Positions 1-7,138 of a DNA stretch of 19,504 bases are shown one piece after another. Under the pieces are notes generated by a model. The model saw nothing but the letters and a program-made list of their open reading frames with translations, did no database searches and was not told the DNA's origin. Positions within the stretch are counted from its first letter, which is position 1, and every line of letters begins with the position of its first letter. The stretch spans positions 1 to 19,504 of the forward strand of contig JAQVPP010000008.1 of assembly GCA_028702045.1 (NCBI GenBank). Direction: 5' to 3'. This stretch comes from Minisyncoccota bacterium. Lineage in GTDB: Bacteria > Patescibacteriota > Minisyncoccia > UBA6257 > JAKLIH01. A program made the translations under genes and the position numbers.

Positions 1-1
1 T

Positions 2-505
2 GATTTGGTACTTTTGGGACACTTAGAGAGAAAGGTATATTTTGGTGAAGATAATTGTATGATTAATAACAAACTTAAACATTCTTTGAAAAATAATTTT
101 GAAACAGTGCTATGTATAGGTGAACATACTAAAAGAACAGATGAGGATAACACAAGCTTTAGGATTAAGAAAATATTGTTTAAGCAATTAAGTGAGTGTT
201 TGAGTGGGATAAAACCAGAAGAGGTAAAGAAGTTGTCCATTGCTTATGAACCTGTGGATAATATCGGGAAAGGTGATGCACTTAATTCTGATCAATTATT
301 GAAAATTCAAGAAAATATCAGAACATGACTAGAGGTTAGGTTTGGTAAAGAGATTTCTCAGAAAATTAAATTCTATTATGGGGGATCTATAAGTAGTAAG
401 AATATTAACGATTATTTGAAATTTGTCGATGGGGTGTTGGTTGGCTCCTCTAGTGTAAATCCAACTAAATTTAAATCATTGTTAAAAAATTTAATAAATT
501 ATTAA
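2..505 (+). CDS. tpiA: Triosephosphate isomerase, C-terminal part (start lies outside the window)
   Basis: Interconverts dihydroxyacetone phosphate and glyceraldehyde 3-phosphate in glycolysis. The reading frame is already open at base 2 and ends at TAA 503-505; a TGA at 326-328 is read as Trp. Visible family landmarks are LGHLERK (the catalytic His region), CIGE, AYEPV with the catalytic Glu, YGGSI (phosphate binding) and DGVLVGSSS. Two normally strict blocks are altered: LGHSERR has become LGHLERK (Ser to Leu), and the loop-6 block PVWAIGTG has become PVDNIGKG. The family assignment is secure, but full activity is not assured. pgk lies two genes downstream, so this is a small glycolytic cluster. 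The next gene starts 9 bases after the stop, which suggests one operon. Confidence 0.9.
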
Positions 506-514
506 AAAATTATT

Positions 515-1297
515 ATGACTAAAAAAGAAAACTTTTTTAATATGCCAGCAGTTAGAGTATTTATATATATTTTATTTGTTGGTGTAATATTTGCAGTATT
601 TGCATATGGGTATCATCAATATAGAGTGGCAGAAACATCTATATATCCAGTAAGGACTATGAGATTAAGTGCTACTGGAGAGGTTAGTGCAAGTCCTGAT
701 ATTGTCTATTTTTCTATAGGGGTAATTAGTGAGGGAGATACAGTAGCAAGCATATCAGAAGAAAATAATGCTAAGATGAATAGTATTATTGCCTTTTTGA
801 AAACAAAGGGTGTAGAGGAAAAGGATATCAAGACAACTGAGTATAATATTTCTCCAAAGTATGAGGAAATACGTGAAGATGATAGCGTGTATAGAAGAGA
901 TATTGTTGGATATATTCTAAATCAATCAGTAAAGGTTACTCTAAGAGACTTTAATTTAATTGATGAGATATTTGGCGAAGTATCTAGTTTAGGGGCTAAT
1001 AAGGTATCTAATTTATCTTTTGATATAGAAGATAAAGAAGGTTTGAGAAATGAAGCTAGGATACTTGCTATTGCTCAGATAGAAAGGGAAATGGCCCAGT
1101 TAGAGAATAATACTGGTATTGATTTTGGTAGAATAGTATCAATTGATGAGAGCAACTATATGAGATATGATTATGATATGGTAAAGGGAATGGGAGGAGA
1201 GAGTATGATGGCTGCTCCTATGAGTGTAAGTGCACCTATTCAGTCAGGATCTTATGATGTTTCTCAGACAGTAAACATAACATACGAATTAAGATAA
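515..1297 (+). CDS. SIMPL-domain (DUF541) membrane-anchored protein
   Basis: A 260-residue protein with one hydrophobic segment at about residues 11-31 and a long extracytoplasmic part. That part has the SIMPL/DUF541 pattern: RLSATGEVSASPDIVYFSIG near the start, then a KDIKTTEYNISPKYE-like block, a GYILNQSVKVTLRDF block, GANKVSNLSF, and a closing VNITYEL strand. SIMPL proteins are periplasmic or surface proteins whose biochemical role is poorly defined; some are linked to oxidative stress. The gene sits between tpiA and pgk, 9 bases after one and 1 base before the other, so it is probably co-transcribed with them. No Shine-Dalgarno sequence precedes the ATG, only an A/T-rich stretch. It contains no Trp codon of either kind. 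The C-terminal region is Met/Ser/Gly-rich. Confidence 0.85.
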   Translation: MTKKENFFNMPAVRVFIYILFVGVIFAVFAYGYHQYRVAETSIYPVRTMRLSATGEVSASPDIVYFSIGVISEGDTVASISEENNAKMNSIIAFLKTKGVEEKDIKTTEYNISPKYEEIREDDSVYRRDIVGYILNQSVKVTLRDFNLIDEIFGEVSSLGANKVSNLSFDIEDKEGLRNEARILAIAQIEREMAQLENNTGIDFGRIVSIDESNYMRYDYDMVKGMGGESMMAAPMSVSAPIQSGSYDVSQTVNITYELR

Positions 1298-1298
1298 A

Positions 1299-2456
1299 AT
1301 GAAAAAAATATTAGCTAAAAATGTAAAAGGCAAGAATTGTTTAGTACGCATTGATTTGAATGTTTCATATAATGAAGAAAATATTAAGTTAAAGTCTTCT
1401 AAAGAAACAATAGATTTTTTATTAAAAAATGGAGCTAAAAAGATAGTTTTGATTTCTCACTTTGGGAGACCCCAAGGTGAGAAAGAAAACTATTTTGATA
1501 ATTATCTAAAAGAAGAATCTTTGTATATTTTTGCTGATATTTTGAAAAAGATATATAAGCATAAGGTATGATTTATTTCAGAATCAATATATGATCCAAC
1601 TTTTGATGAAGTGTTTAATAGTATACAGGAAGGCATTGTATTGCTTGAGAATGTTAGGTTCTATAATGAGAATACTGATTTGTTTTTAGAAAAGATGTCT
1701 AGTTTGGGAGATGTGTTTATTAATGAGGCATTTTCTGTATCACATAGAGATAGCGGATCAGTACTAGGATTAAGTGAGAAGATGATAAGCTATGCAGGAT
1801 GTAATTTGGTAAAAGAGGTAGATACTATTAATTCATTTTTGAAAAAAACTAAAAAACCTAAGATGCTAGTTTTGGGTGGGGCTAAGATTGATGAGAAGTT
1901 GAAAATAGGAAAACATTTTTTAAATGAAGATTATGATTTTCTACTTTTAGGAGGTGCTTTGGCTAATATTGTTTTGAGATATATTGGTTTTGAGACTGGT
2001 ATATCGTTTGTTGGGAATCAGGCCTATATGGTATTGAAGAATTTGGACTATGATAAAGTAATTTTACCATGTGATTTTTATGTTCTAGATGAGAATGGTA
2101 ATAAGGCATATAGGTTAATTAATCAAATCAGGAAAAGTGATAATATTTTAGATATTGGGCCAAAATCAATTAAACTATTTTTTGAGTATTTGAAAAAGGC
2201 TAAAACTATTTTTTGGAATGGACCTTTGGGATGTGTAGATGATGAGGACTTTGATGATGGTACACGTATGTTTATTAATGAACTGCTTAAGTTAAAGTCT
2301 AATATATTAGTTGGTGGTGGAGATACGCTAGATATTGTTACTGAATTTAAAAATAGGATTAGTAGGAAGAAGAATGTATTTATTTCTACTGGAGGAGGTG
2401 CTTTACTCACATATTTAGAAAATGAAAAATTAAAAGGTTTAAAGAATTTGGAATAA
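1299..2456 (+). CDS. pgk: Phosphoglycerate kinase
   Basis: Transfers phosphate from 1,3-bisphosphoglycerate to ADP in glycolysis. Reading TGA 1569-1571 as Trp joins two open stretches into one 385-residue protein, close to the usual 390-400. N-domain motifs in order are VRIDLNV, SHFGRP (substrate binding), LLENVRF and INEAFSVSHR (usually NDAF). C-domain motifs are VLGGAKIDEKL, FWNGPLG, GGGDT and STGGGA, the nucleotide-binding and glycine-rich elements. All key blocks are present, so the enzyme is probably active. Its one other Trp, in FWNGP, is TGG. The stop TAA overlaps the ATG of the RNase H gene by one base (TAATG), which implies translational coupling. It starts one base after the SIMPL gene. 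Confidence 0.95.
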
Positions 2457-2878
2457 TGGAAAAAATAATTGTATATACAGATGGGGGATCTCGTGGTAAT
2501 CCTGGACATGCAGGTATTGGTGTTGTGATTAATGATAAAAAATATTCTGAATACATAGGGATTAAGACAAATAATCAAGCTGAATATATGGCTTTGATTT
2601 TTGCTTTGAAAAAAATTAAGCAAGTTTTTAGTAAAAATGTTATTAATTATATTGTTGATATATATATGGATTCTGAACTAATTGTTAAACAGATGAATAA
2701 TGAGTATAAGGTAAATGAGAATTTAGCTTTATTATATTTAGAAGTACATAATTTGATTATTGAATTAAAAACAAAAGTTAATTTTAGACATGTATTAAGA
2801 GAAGACAATAAGTTAGCTGATAGTTTAGTTAATCAAGCACTAGACGAGAAGTTGAAGAAAACTAGTAATTTATTTTAA
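2456..2878 (+). CDS. rnhA: Ribonuclease H family protein (RNase HI type)
   Basis: A 140-residue RNase H fold protein expected to cut the RNA strand of RNA-DNA hybrids, such as Okazaki primers and R-loops. The metal-binding carboxylates are all visible: Asp in YTDGGSRGNPG, Glu in NNQAEYMAL, Asp in DSELIVKQ, and Asp in REDNKLADSLVNQAL near the C-terminus. Length and the HVLREDNKLAD ending match the short RNase HI type often found in archaea and in many small bacterial genomes. The start ATG overlaps the pgk stop by one base, so this is probably the last gene of the tpiA-SIMPL-pgk operon. A weak A/T hairpin with a T-run follows. The gene symbol is by family; a specialised RNase H paralogue cannot be excluded. 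Confidence 0.88.
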   Translation: MEKIIVYTDGGSRGNPGHAGIGVVINDKKYSEYIGIKTNNQAEYMALIFALKKIKQVFSKNVINYIVDIYMDSELIVKQMNNEYKVNENLALLYLEVHNLIIELKTKVNFRHVLREDNKLADSLVNQALDEKLKKTSNLF

Positions 2879-2890
2879 TTGGAGATTAAT

Positions 2891-2912
2891 AAAAGAGCTT
2901 TGTCTTTTTTTT
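2891..2912 (+). terminator. Possible weak terminator after the RNase H gene
   Basis: AAAAGA at 2891-2896 can pair with TCTTTT at 2903-2908 around a 6-base loop, followed by more T residues to 2912. The stem is short and A/T only, so termination may be inefficient. Confidence 0.35.
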
Positions 2913-2916
2913 AAAT

Positions 2917-2945
2917 TTGATTTATTTTGATAATTATGGTATTAT
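2917..2945 (+). promoter_or_regulatory. Promoter of rpsP
   Basis: TTGATT at 2917-2922, a 17-base spacer, then TATTAT at 2940-2945. Transcription would begin near 2952, about 24 bases before the rpsP ATG. No Shine-Dalgarno sequence lies in the leader. Confidence 0.65.
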
Positions 2946-2975
2946 GGGGGTGAATAAATTAAATAAAAAATAGAT

Positions 2976-3425
2976 ATGATAGTTATAAGATTAAAAAAAG
3001 AAGGGAAAAAACATCAGCCAATAATGAGAGTTGTTTTAGTAGAAAAAACACAATCAGTAAAAAGTAATAAATTTATTGAAATTTTAGGTTGGGTTAATCC
3101 TATACAACACGAGTCAGATTTGAAAAAAGATAGAATTCTTTATTGAATTTCTCAAGGCGCTAAACCAAGTGATAGTGTACACAATTTATTAGTTACACAT
3201 AATATTATAGAGGGAGTAAAAATACCTAAACATAAAGTTGTTCCTAAAAAGGAGGAAGAGAAGGTGGAAGAAGTAAAAGAAGAACTAAAGGAAGAGGTTA
3301 AGGAAGAACCTAAGGAAGTACCTAAGGAAGAACCAAAAGAAGAGGTTGTAGAGGAACCAAAAGAGGAGACTACAGAGGAACCAATAGAGTCAACAGAAGA
3401 AGTTAAGGAAGAAGAAAAGAAATAA
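2976..3425 (+). CDS. rpsP: Small ribosomal subunit protein bS16 with a long acidic/Lys-Glu-rich tail
   Basis: An assembly protein of the 30S subunit. Residues 1 to about 85 follow bS16: MIVIRLKKEGKKHQP at the N-terminus, FIEILGWVNP (family: FIE..G.YNP), then DRILYW-ISQGAKPSDSVHNLL. The Trp of that last block is encoded by TGA 3144-3146 and matches the conserved Trp of the family block RIAHWVGQGA, which is strong evidence for UGA=Trp. The gene breaks into two short stretches under the standard code. After the S16 domain comes a tail of about 60 residues made almost wholly of Lys, Glu, Pro and Val in KEEPKEE-like repeats; typical S16 is about 80-90 residues. The next gene is khpA, the usual neighbour of rpsP. 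The gene has its own promoter and a strong terminator. Confidence 0.93.
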
Positions 3426-3430
3426 AAAAA

Positions 3431-3471
3431 TCAAGGTAAGTTTTTATATAAATTTACCTTGACTTTTTTTT
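3431..3471 (+). terminator. Rho-independent terminator of rpsP
   Basis: TCAAGGTAA at 3431-3439 pairs perfectly with TTACCTTGA at 3454-3462, followed by C and a run of eight T from 3464. An A-run just before the stem could make it work partly in the other direction. Its 3' arm contains the -35 box of the next promoter. Confidence 0.85.
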
Positions 3472-3487
3472 AAAAATTTTTTAGAAT
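3459..3487 (+). promoter_or_regulatory. Promoter of khpA, overlapping the rpsP terminator
   Basis: TTGACT at 3459-3464, a 17-base spacer, then TAGAAT at 3482-3487. The -35 lies in the 3' arm of the rpsP terminator. The leader (about 3494-3537) contains a small hairpin, TAGCT 3495-3499 with AGCTA 3508-3512, whose loop TTCGTCCG is unusually GC-rich for this DNA. No Shine-Dalgarno sequence is evident. Confidence 0.6.
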
Positions 3488-3537
3488 TTTAGTATAGCTT
3501 TCGTCCGAGCTAGTAAGAAAAAAATAAATATAGAGAT

Positions 3538-3831
3538 ATGGAAGACGTACAAGTTTTAGAAACAATTATTAAGAGTATTGTTTCAAAACCAGAATTAGTA
3601 AAGATCGAAAGAACAATTGATGAAAGAGGTGTGTTATTAGTTGTTAATGTAGATCCTTCTGATATGGGTCATTTAATTGGCAAGAAGGGTGCAACAATTC
3701 AATCAATTAGAACAATTATGAGAATTATTGGTGCAAGAAATCAATCAAGAATTAATATCAAAATACCTGCATCAGAAGGAGAAAGAGGTGATGTAAGTAT
3801 TGATCAAAGAATTGATGACTTAGCTTCATAA
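3538..3831 (+). CDS. khpA: KhpA-type KH-domain RNA-binding protein
   Basis: A 97-residue single-KH-domain protein of the KhpA (YlqC) family, cytoplasmic RNA chaperones that in Firmicutes pair with KhpB (Jag) and affect cell elongation and division. The KH signature GHLIGKKGATIQSIRTIMR, with the GxxG loop (here GKKG), is at about residues 45-63. It is preceded by the VDPSDMG block and followed by INIKI. Length is a little over the usual 75-80 because of the C-terminal GERGDVSIDQRIDDLAS. The position directly after rpsP is the classic one in many bacteria. It has its own promoter and terminator. It contains no Trp codon. The start ATG has only a weak purine stretch in front of it. Confidence 0.88.
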   Translation: MEDVQVLETIIKSIVSKPELVKIERTIDERGVLLVVNVDPSDMGHLIGKKGATIQSIRTIMRIIGARNQSRINIKIPASEGERGDVSIDQRIDDLAS

Positions 3832-3846
3832 TTAAATTTGTTTATT

Positions 3847-3879
3847 AAAAAAGAAAGAGTTTGGTCTCTTTCTTTTTTT
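3847..3879 (+). terminator. Terminator of khpA
   Basis: GAAAGAG at 3853-3859 pairs with CTCTTTC at 3866-3872 around a 6-base loop. The stem is extended by an A-run (3847-3852) against the T-run (3873-3879). The A-run before and T-run after make it potentially bidirectional. Confidence 0.8.
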
Positions 3880-3927
3880 ATGTTTTTGTGTTATTTTTAA
3901 GATATATATGAAATTAATTAGTTAGTT

Positions 3928-5052
3928 ATGAAAAGGTTTATTGGTTATTTTTTTGTTTTACTTATATTAGTATTTTTTAGTTATTTTGTTGTACGTGTTA
4001 GTGGAGAAAATAGAGAATATATTTTTTCTTTAGGATTTGATTATGATGAAATTCAAAAAGAAACAAAAGAAGAAAAATTATTTAATAATATAGTTACATT
4101 GTCATCTAACTTATCTGATAATGGAAAAGCTGTGGTGGTTAACTTATCTGAGATGAGATTGTTTTTAATTAATAAGGCTTTTATTGAAAATGAATATGAG
4201 ATAGTGTCTAAGGGTCCTGATGATAAGTGGTTTAAGACTCCAGCTGGTGTGTATAGGGTAGGAGCTAAATATTTTAAACATTTATCATCTAAGTCTCCTG
4301 TGTACATGCCTTTTTCGTTTCAGTTTTATGAGGATTTCTTTATTCATGGTATACCATACTATGCAAATGGAGAAAGAGTTGATTCAGACTTTAGTGGAGG
4401 ATGTTTGAGATTAGAAGATAAGTATGCAGAGATTGTTTTTGATTTTGTAAAGTATAATACTCCTGTGATTTTAATTGAAAAATATACTAAAGATAATATT
4501 AATTTAGATAAATATGCTATGCCAGTAAATTTTGATAATACTTTTATTATTAATGGATACTTGTCTCCTTCTAAAAAAATAAAAGGAGAATATTTACAGC
4601 ATACTGGAATTACTTTTGCTACATTAAATATAGAAGAGGTATATTCTATAATGGATGGAGAAATTAGTAGTGTATTTTATACATCTGTTAATGATAAAGG
4701 TTTTGGTAATACAATAATTATTAAACATGATGAAGAGGTTTATTCTTTATATGCACATTTGTCTTCATTTAGTAAACCTTTTCAAGTAGGAGATAAGGTA
4801 AAGAAAGGAGAGGTGATTGGTTTTACTGGAACTTCTGGGTATGGGTGTAATCAATACTGGAAGTTGGAAAATAATGGTTGTGATAAAAATGATATTTTAA
4901 ATCCTAATTTGTATTTTGAAATAAAAAAAGGAAATGTTTTGCATAATCCATATGGAGGACAGGTTTGTGAAGATGATTATTGTTATGAGTATTCTTTAAA
5001 ATATCCAAGATATTATGGATACTATAGTCCAATTGATTTTTTAAAAAATTAA
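3928..5052 (+). CDS. L,D-transpeptidase (YkuD) fused to a degenerate M23 (LytM-like) domain
   Basis: A 374-residue envelope protein. Residues about 5-24 form a hydrophobic signal anchor. A YkuD domain at about 65-185 has the HG motif (His140) and SGGCLR with the putative catalytic Cys159; such enzymes make 3-3 cross-links in peptidoglycan or attach proteins to it. A second domain at about 205-345 has the M23 layout: HTGITF, YAHLS, VKKGEVIGFTGTSG and NLYFEI. Its zinc ligands are largely lost. The Asp of HxxxD is Thr229, and the HxH motif reads Asn327-Leu-Tyr329; only His225 and His277 remain. The domain is therefore more likely a peptidoglycan-binding or activator module, as in EnvC, than an endopeptidase. 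Both Trp codons are TGG. No clear promoter was found in the 96-base gap before it. Confidence 0.85.
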   Translation: MKRFIGYFFVLLILVFFSYFVVRVSGENREYIFSLGFDYDEIQKETKEEKLFNNIVTLSSNLSDNGKAVVVNLSEMRLFLINKAFIENEYEIVSKGPDDKWFKTPAGVYRVGAKYFKHLSSKSPVYMPFSFQFYEDFFIHGIPYYANGERVDSDFSGGCLRLEDKYAEIVFDFVKYNTPVILIEKYTKDNINLDKYAMPVNFDNTFIINGYLSPSKKIKGEYLQHTGITFATLNIEEVYSIMDGEISSVFYTSVNDKGFGNTIIIKHDEEVYSLYAHLSSFSKPFQVGDKVKKGEVIGFTGTSGYGCNQYWKLENNGCDKNDILNPNLYFEIKKGNVLHNPYGGQVCEDDYCYEYSLKYPRYYGYYSPIDFLKN

Positions 5053-5061
5053 TTTTTTATT

Positions 5062-5739
5062 ATGAGGTTTGATATTTTAACAATTTTCCCTGAATATTTT
5101 AATTCTTTTATTAAGAGCTCATTGATTGAAAAAGCAATTAAAAAAGGATTGATTGAGATTAATATACATGATTTAAGGAATTGATCGATAAACAAGCACG
5201 GACAGGTTGATGATAAGATATTTGGTGGTGGACCAGGTATGTTATTGCGCATAGAACCCATTTATATGGCTTTAAAAGAGATATTAGGGGCACAGGAGTA
5301 TGATGGTAAGGGTAAGCTAAAAAAGGACCCTAAAACTAAGGTTGTTTTATTTTCTGCGAGTGGAGAGGTGTTGAAGCAAAAGAAAGTAATTGATTTTTCT
5401 TCATATGATAGGATTGTTATGATCTGTGGTAGATATGAGGGAGTAGATTTTAGGGTTAAGGAGCACTTAACTGATGAAGAAATATCTATTGGAGAATATG
5501 TGTTGTTTGGAGGAGAGGCACCAGCTATGGTTCTAATAGAAGGAGTGTCTAGATATGTAGATGGAGTTTTGGGAAATGAAGAGTCTTTAAAAGAAGAAAG
5601 TTTTGTAGAGGAAGGATATGTAGAGTATCCACAATACACTAGGCCAAGTAAGTTTGTAATTAGTGATGATGTTAGTTGAGATGTGCCTGATGTATTAATT
5701 TCTGGAGACCATAAAAAAATAGAAGATTTTAAAAAGTAA
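5062..5739 (+). CDS. trmD: tRNA (guanine-N1)-methyltransferase TrmD
   Basis: Methylates G37 of tRNAs that read CNN codons, using S-adenosylmethionine, which prevents +1 frameshifting. The 225-residue frame begins MRFDILTIFPEYF and is restored by reading TGA 5182-5184 and 5677-5679 as Trp. Family blocks are VDDKIFGGGPGM, ICGRYEGVDFRV and EISIGEYVLFGGEAPAM, which form the trefoil-knot SAM site, and a closing VPDVLISGDHKKI. The second TGA precedes that closing block, where TrmD proteins carry a conserved Trp. The start ATG is 9 bases after the envelope gene. The stop TAA lies inside the 5' arm of a terminator-like hairpin. rimM and rplS, frequent neighbours of trmD, are not here. Confidence 0.93.
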
Positions 5740-5770
5740 GTAAAATGCTTGACTTTTTAAAAAACTTTTT
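5731..5770 (+). terminator. Possible terminator of trmD
   Basis: AAAAAGTAAG at 5731-5740 pairs with CTTGACTTTTT at 5748-5758 with one bulged G (5751) and a 7-base loop. The T-rich 3' arm and the T-run at 5766-5772 could serve as the release tract. The trmD stop codon is within the stem. Confidence 0.5.
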
Positions 5771-5777
5771 TTAAACT
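5749..5777 (+). promoter_or_regulatory. Tentative promoter of the pilin genes
   Basis: TTGACT at 5749-5754, in the terminator 3' arm as at khpA, with a modest -10 TAAACT at 5772-5777 after 17 bases. Better A/T boxes further down (for example GATAAT at 5792-5797) lack a good -35, so the exact promoter is unsettled. Confidence 0.35.
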
Positions 5778-5805
5778 TAATATATATTAAAGATAATATA
5801 TTTTT

Positions 5806-6450
5806 ATGAAAGAAAGTAAAGGATTTACTCTGGTGGAACTGATGATAGTTGTTGCTATTATTGCCATACTTACTTCTATAGTAATGATGACACTAAATCC
5901 TGCAAGATTATTTCAGCGAGCTAGAGATTCTCAAAGACTAGCAGATTTAAATACTTTGTCTTCTGCAATAGGATATTATCTGATTAGAACAAATGATCCT
6001 GTATTAGATAATGGTACTAATACATTGTGTAATGGTGGTGGAGGAACTAGAACTTTATGAGCTACTGCTGCAACAACTGGGTCTAACCCAACTGCTCCTG
6101 ATGGAGTTTCGTTTGGTGCATGATCTAGTACGAGTTCGGTAGTAATAGATGGTACTGGTTGATTACCTGTTCCATTAAGTAATTCTGGAGATCCTGCTAT
6201 TCACTTATTGCCAAAAGATCCTGTAAATGGTGGGCCGTATGGAACAGTATCTACAATGTATGTGTATGGATGTAACAGTGATTATGAGTTTGAGATAAAT
6301 GCTAATTTAGAATCAGATGATTATTGCAATGGCGGAGACCAAGATAGAGAAAGTACAGATGGAGGAGATTTTTCTGATATTTATGAGGTCGGCACAGATT
6401 TAAATATTTTACCTGCAACCTCAACAAATTATTTTATAAATCCTTCTTAA
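5806..6450 (+). CDS. Type IV pilin-like protein (first of two tandem copies)
   Basis: A 214-residue pilin once TGA codons at 6058, 6121 and 6160 are read as Trp. After a short basic leader (MKESKG) comes FTLVELMIVVAIIAIL, the class III signal peptide: cleavage after Gly, Phe at +1, Glu at +5, then a hydrophobic helix used for membrane holding and polymerisation. The block LNPARLFQRARDSQRLADLNTLSSAI that follows is typical of Patescibacteria pilins. The C-terminal region has GW-LPVPLS, LPKDPVNGGPYGT and a STDGGDFSDIYEVGTDL ending. The Trp at TGA 6160 matches a TGG in the second pilin. It probably builds a surface pilus for attachment to a host cell or DNA uptake; dprA and a PilO-like gene lie nearby. 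No Shine-Dalgarno sequence is present. Confidence 0.9.
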
Positions 6451-6493
6451 TCATATAAATAAATTAATAAAAAATTAATAAAATAAAAAAATT

Positions 6494-7084
6494 ATGAACA
6501 TATCTAAAGACAAAAAAGGGTTTACCCTTGTAGAACTTATGATCGTTATTGCTGTTCTTGCAATTTTAGCATCTATTGTTTTATTTGCATTGAATCCAGC
6601 AGAAGTATTTAAAAAGACAAGAGATTCCCAAAGGCTTTCTGATATGAGAACTCTTTCAGGAGCTATTACATACTATATCAGTTTAGGTAATACTATTTGC
6701 CAAGGTGGAACTGGAGATGCAACAGCAGATATTGCATATATTTCTGTAACACCTACTACAGGTTGAACTTGTACTACTGGTTCAGCATCTGTTGCTGGTT
6801 CACTAGATACTACTGTAGATGGAAATGGGTGGATACCTATTAATTTCGGAACAGATTCTGCAGTTGGTTCTCTTCCTCTTGATCCAGTTAACACAACATC
6901 TTATACATATGCATTTAGTTGTGACGCAGATAGTAACTTCAAGCTTATGACAGCTATGGAGTCAACAGCATATGTAAATGGTGGTGCTAGTGATAAAGAG
7001 TCAACAGACGGTGGTGATAATGATGATGCTTTTGAAACAGGAACCGATCTAACTGGCCTTATGCATGATAGTTGTGGATGATAA
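6494..7084 (+). CDS. Type IV pilin-like protein (second tandem copy)
   Basis: A 196-residue paralogue of the preceding pilin, 43 bases downstream with no promoter visible between, so probably co-transcribed. It has leader MNISKDKKG, then FTLVELMIVIAVLAIL with Glu at +5, then LNPAEVFKKTRDSQRLSDMRTLSGAI, GNGWIPINF, LPLDPVN and KESTDGGDNDDAFETGTDL. TGA at 6764-6766 is read as Trp. The GW-PI position is TGG here and TGA in the first copy. The gene ends TGA-TAA (7079-7084), so the last residue is Trp under the recoded reading; if that TGA were a stop the protein would lose only one residue. Differences from copy 1 are concentrated in the C-terminal, probably exposed, half. It may be a major or minor pilin. 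Confidence 0.9.
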
Positions 7085-7106
7085 ACAGAAAATATAGTTT
7101 ATAAAA

Positions 7107-7138
7107 TAAAAAACTCTTACATATGTAAGGGTTTTTTA
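7107..7138. terminator. Bidirectional terminator between the pilins and the RSH gene
   Basis: AAAAACTCTTAC (to 7120) pairs with GTAAGGGTTTTTT (from 7125) with one T-G wobble and loop ATAT. A-run before and T-run after serve both converging transcripts. Confidence 0.85.

Noticed and set aside
2123..2623. A 166-codon minus-strand frame opposite pgk and the RNase H gene
   Set aside because: It lies opposite conserved genes, has no family resemblance, and straddles two real genes; a shadow of low-GC coding DNA.
3241..3420. The repeated AAGAAG/GAGG pattern as a CRISPR or tandem-repeat array
   Set aside because: It is an in-frame low-complexity Lys/Glu coding tail of S16, with no regular unit or spacers.
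5262..5639. A minus-strand frame opposite trmD
   Set aside because: The plus strand carries the conserved TrmD knot motifs; the reverse frame has none.
3928..7084. A Mycoplasma or other mollicute origin to explain UGA=Trp
   Set aside because: Type IV pilins of CPR style and an L,D-transpeptidase with a peptidoglycan domain do not fit wall-less mollicutes.
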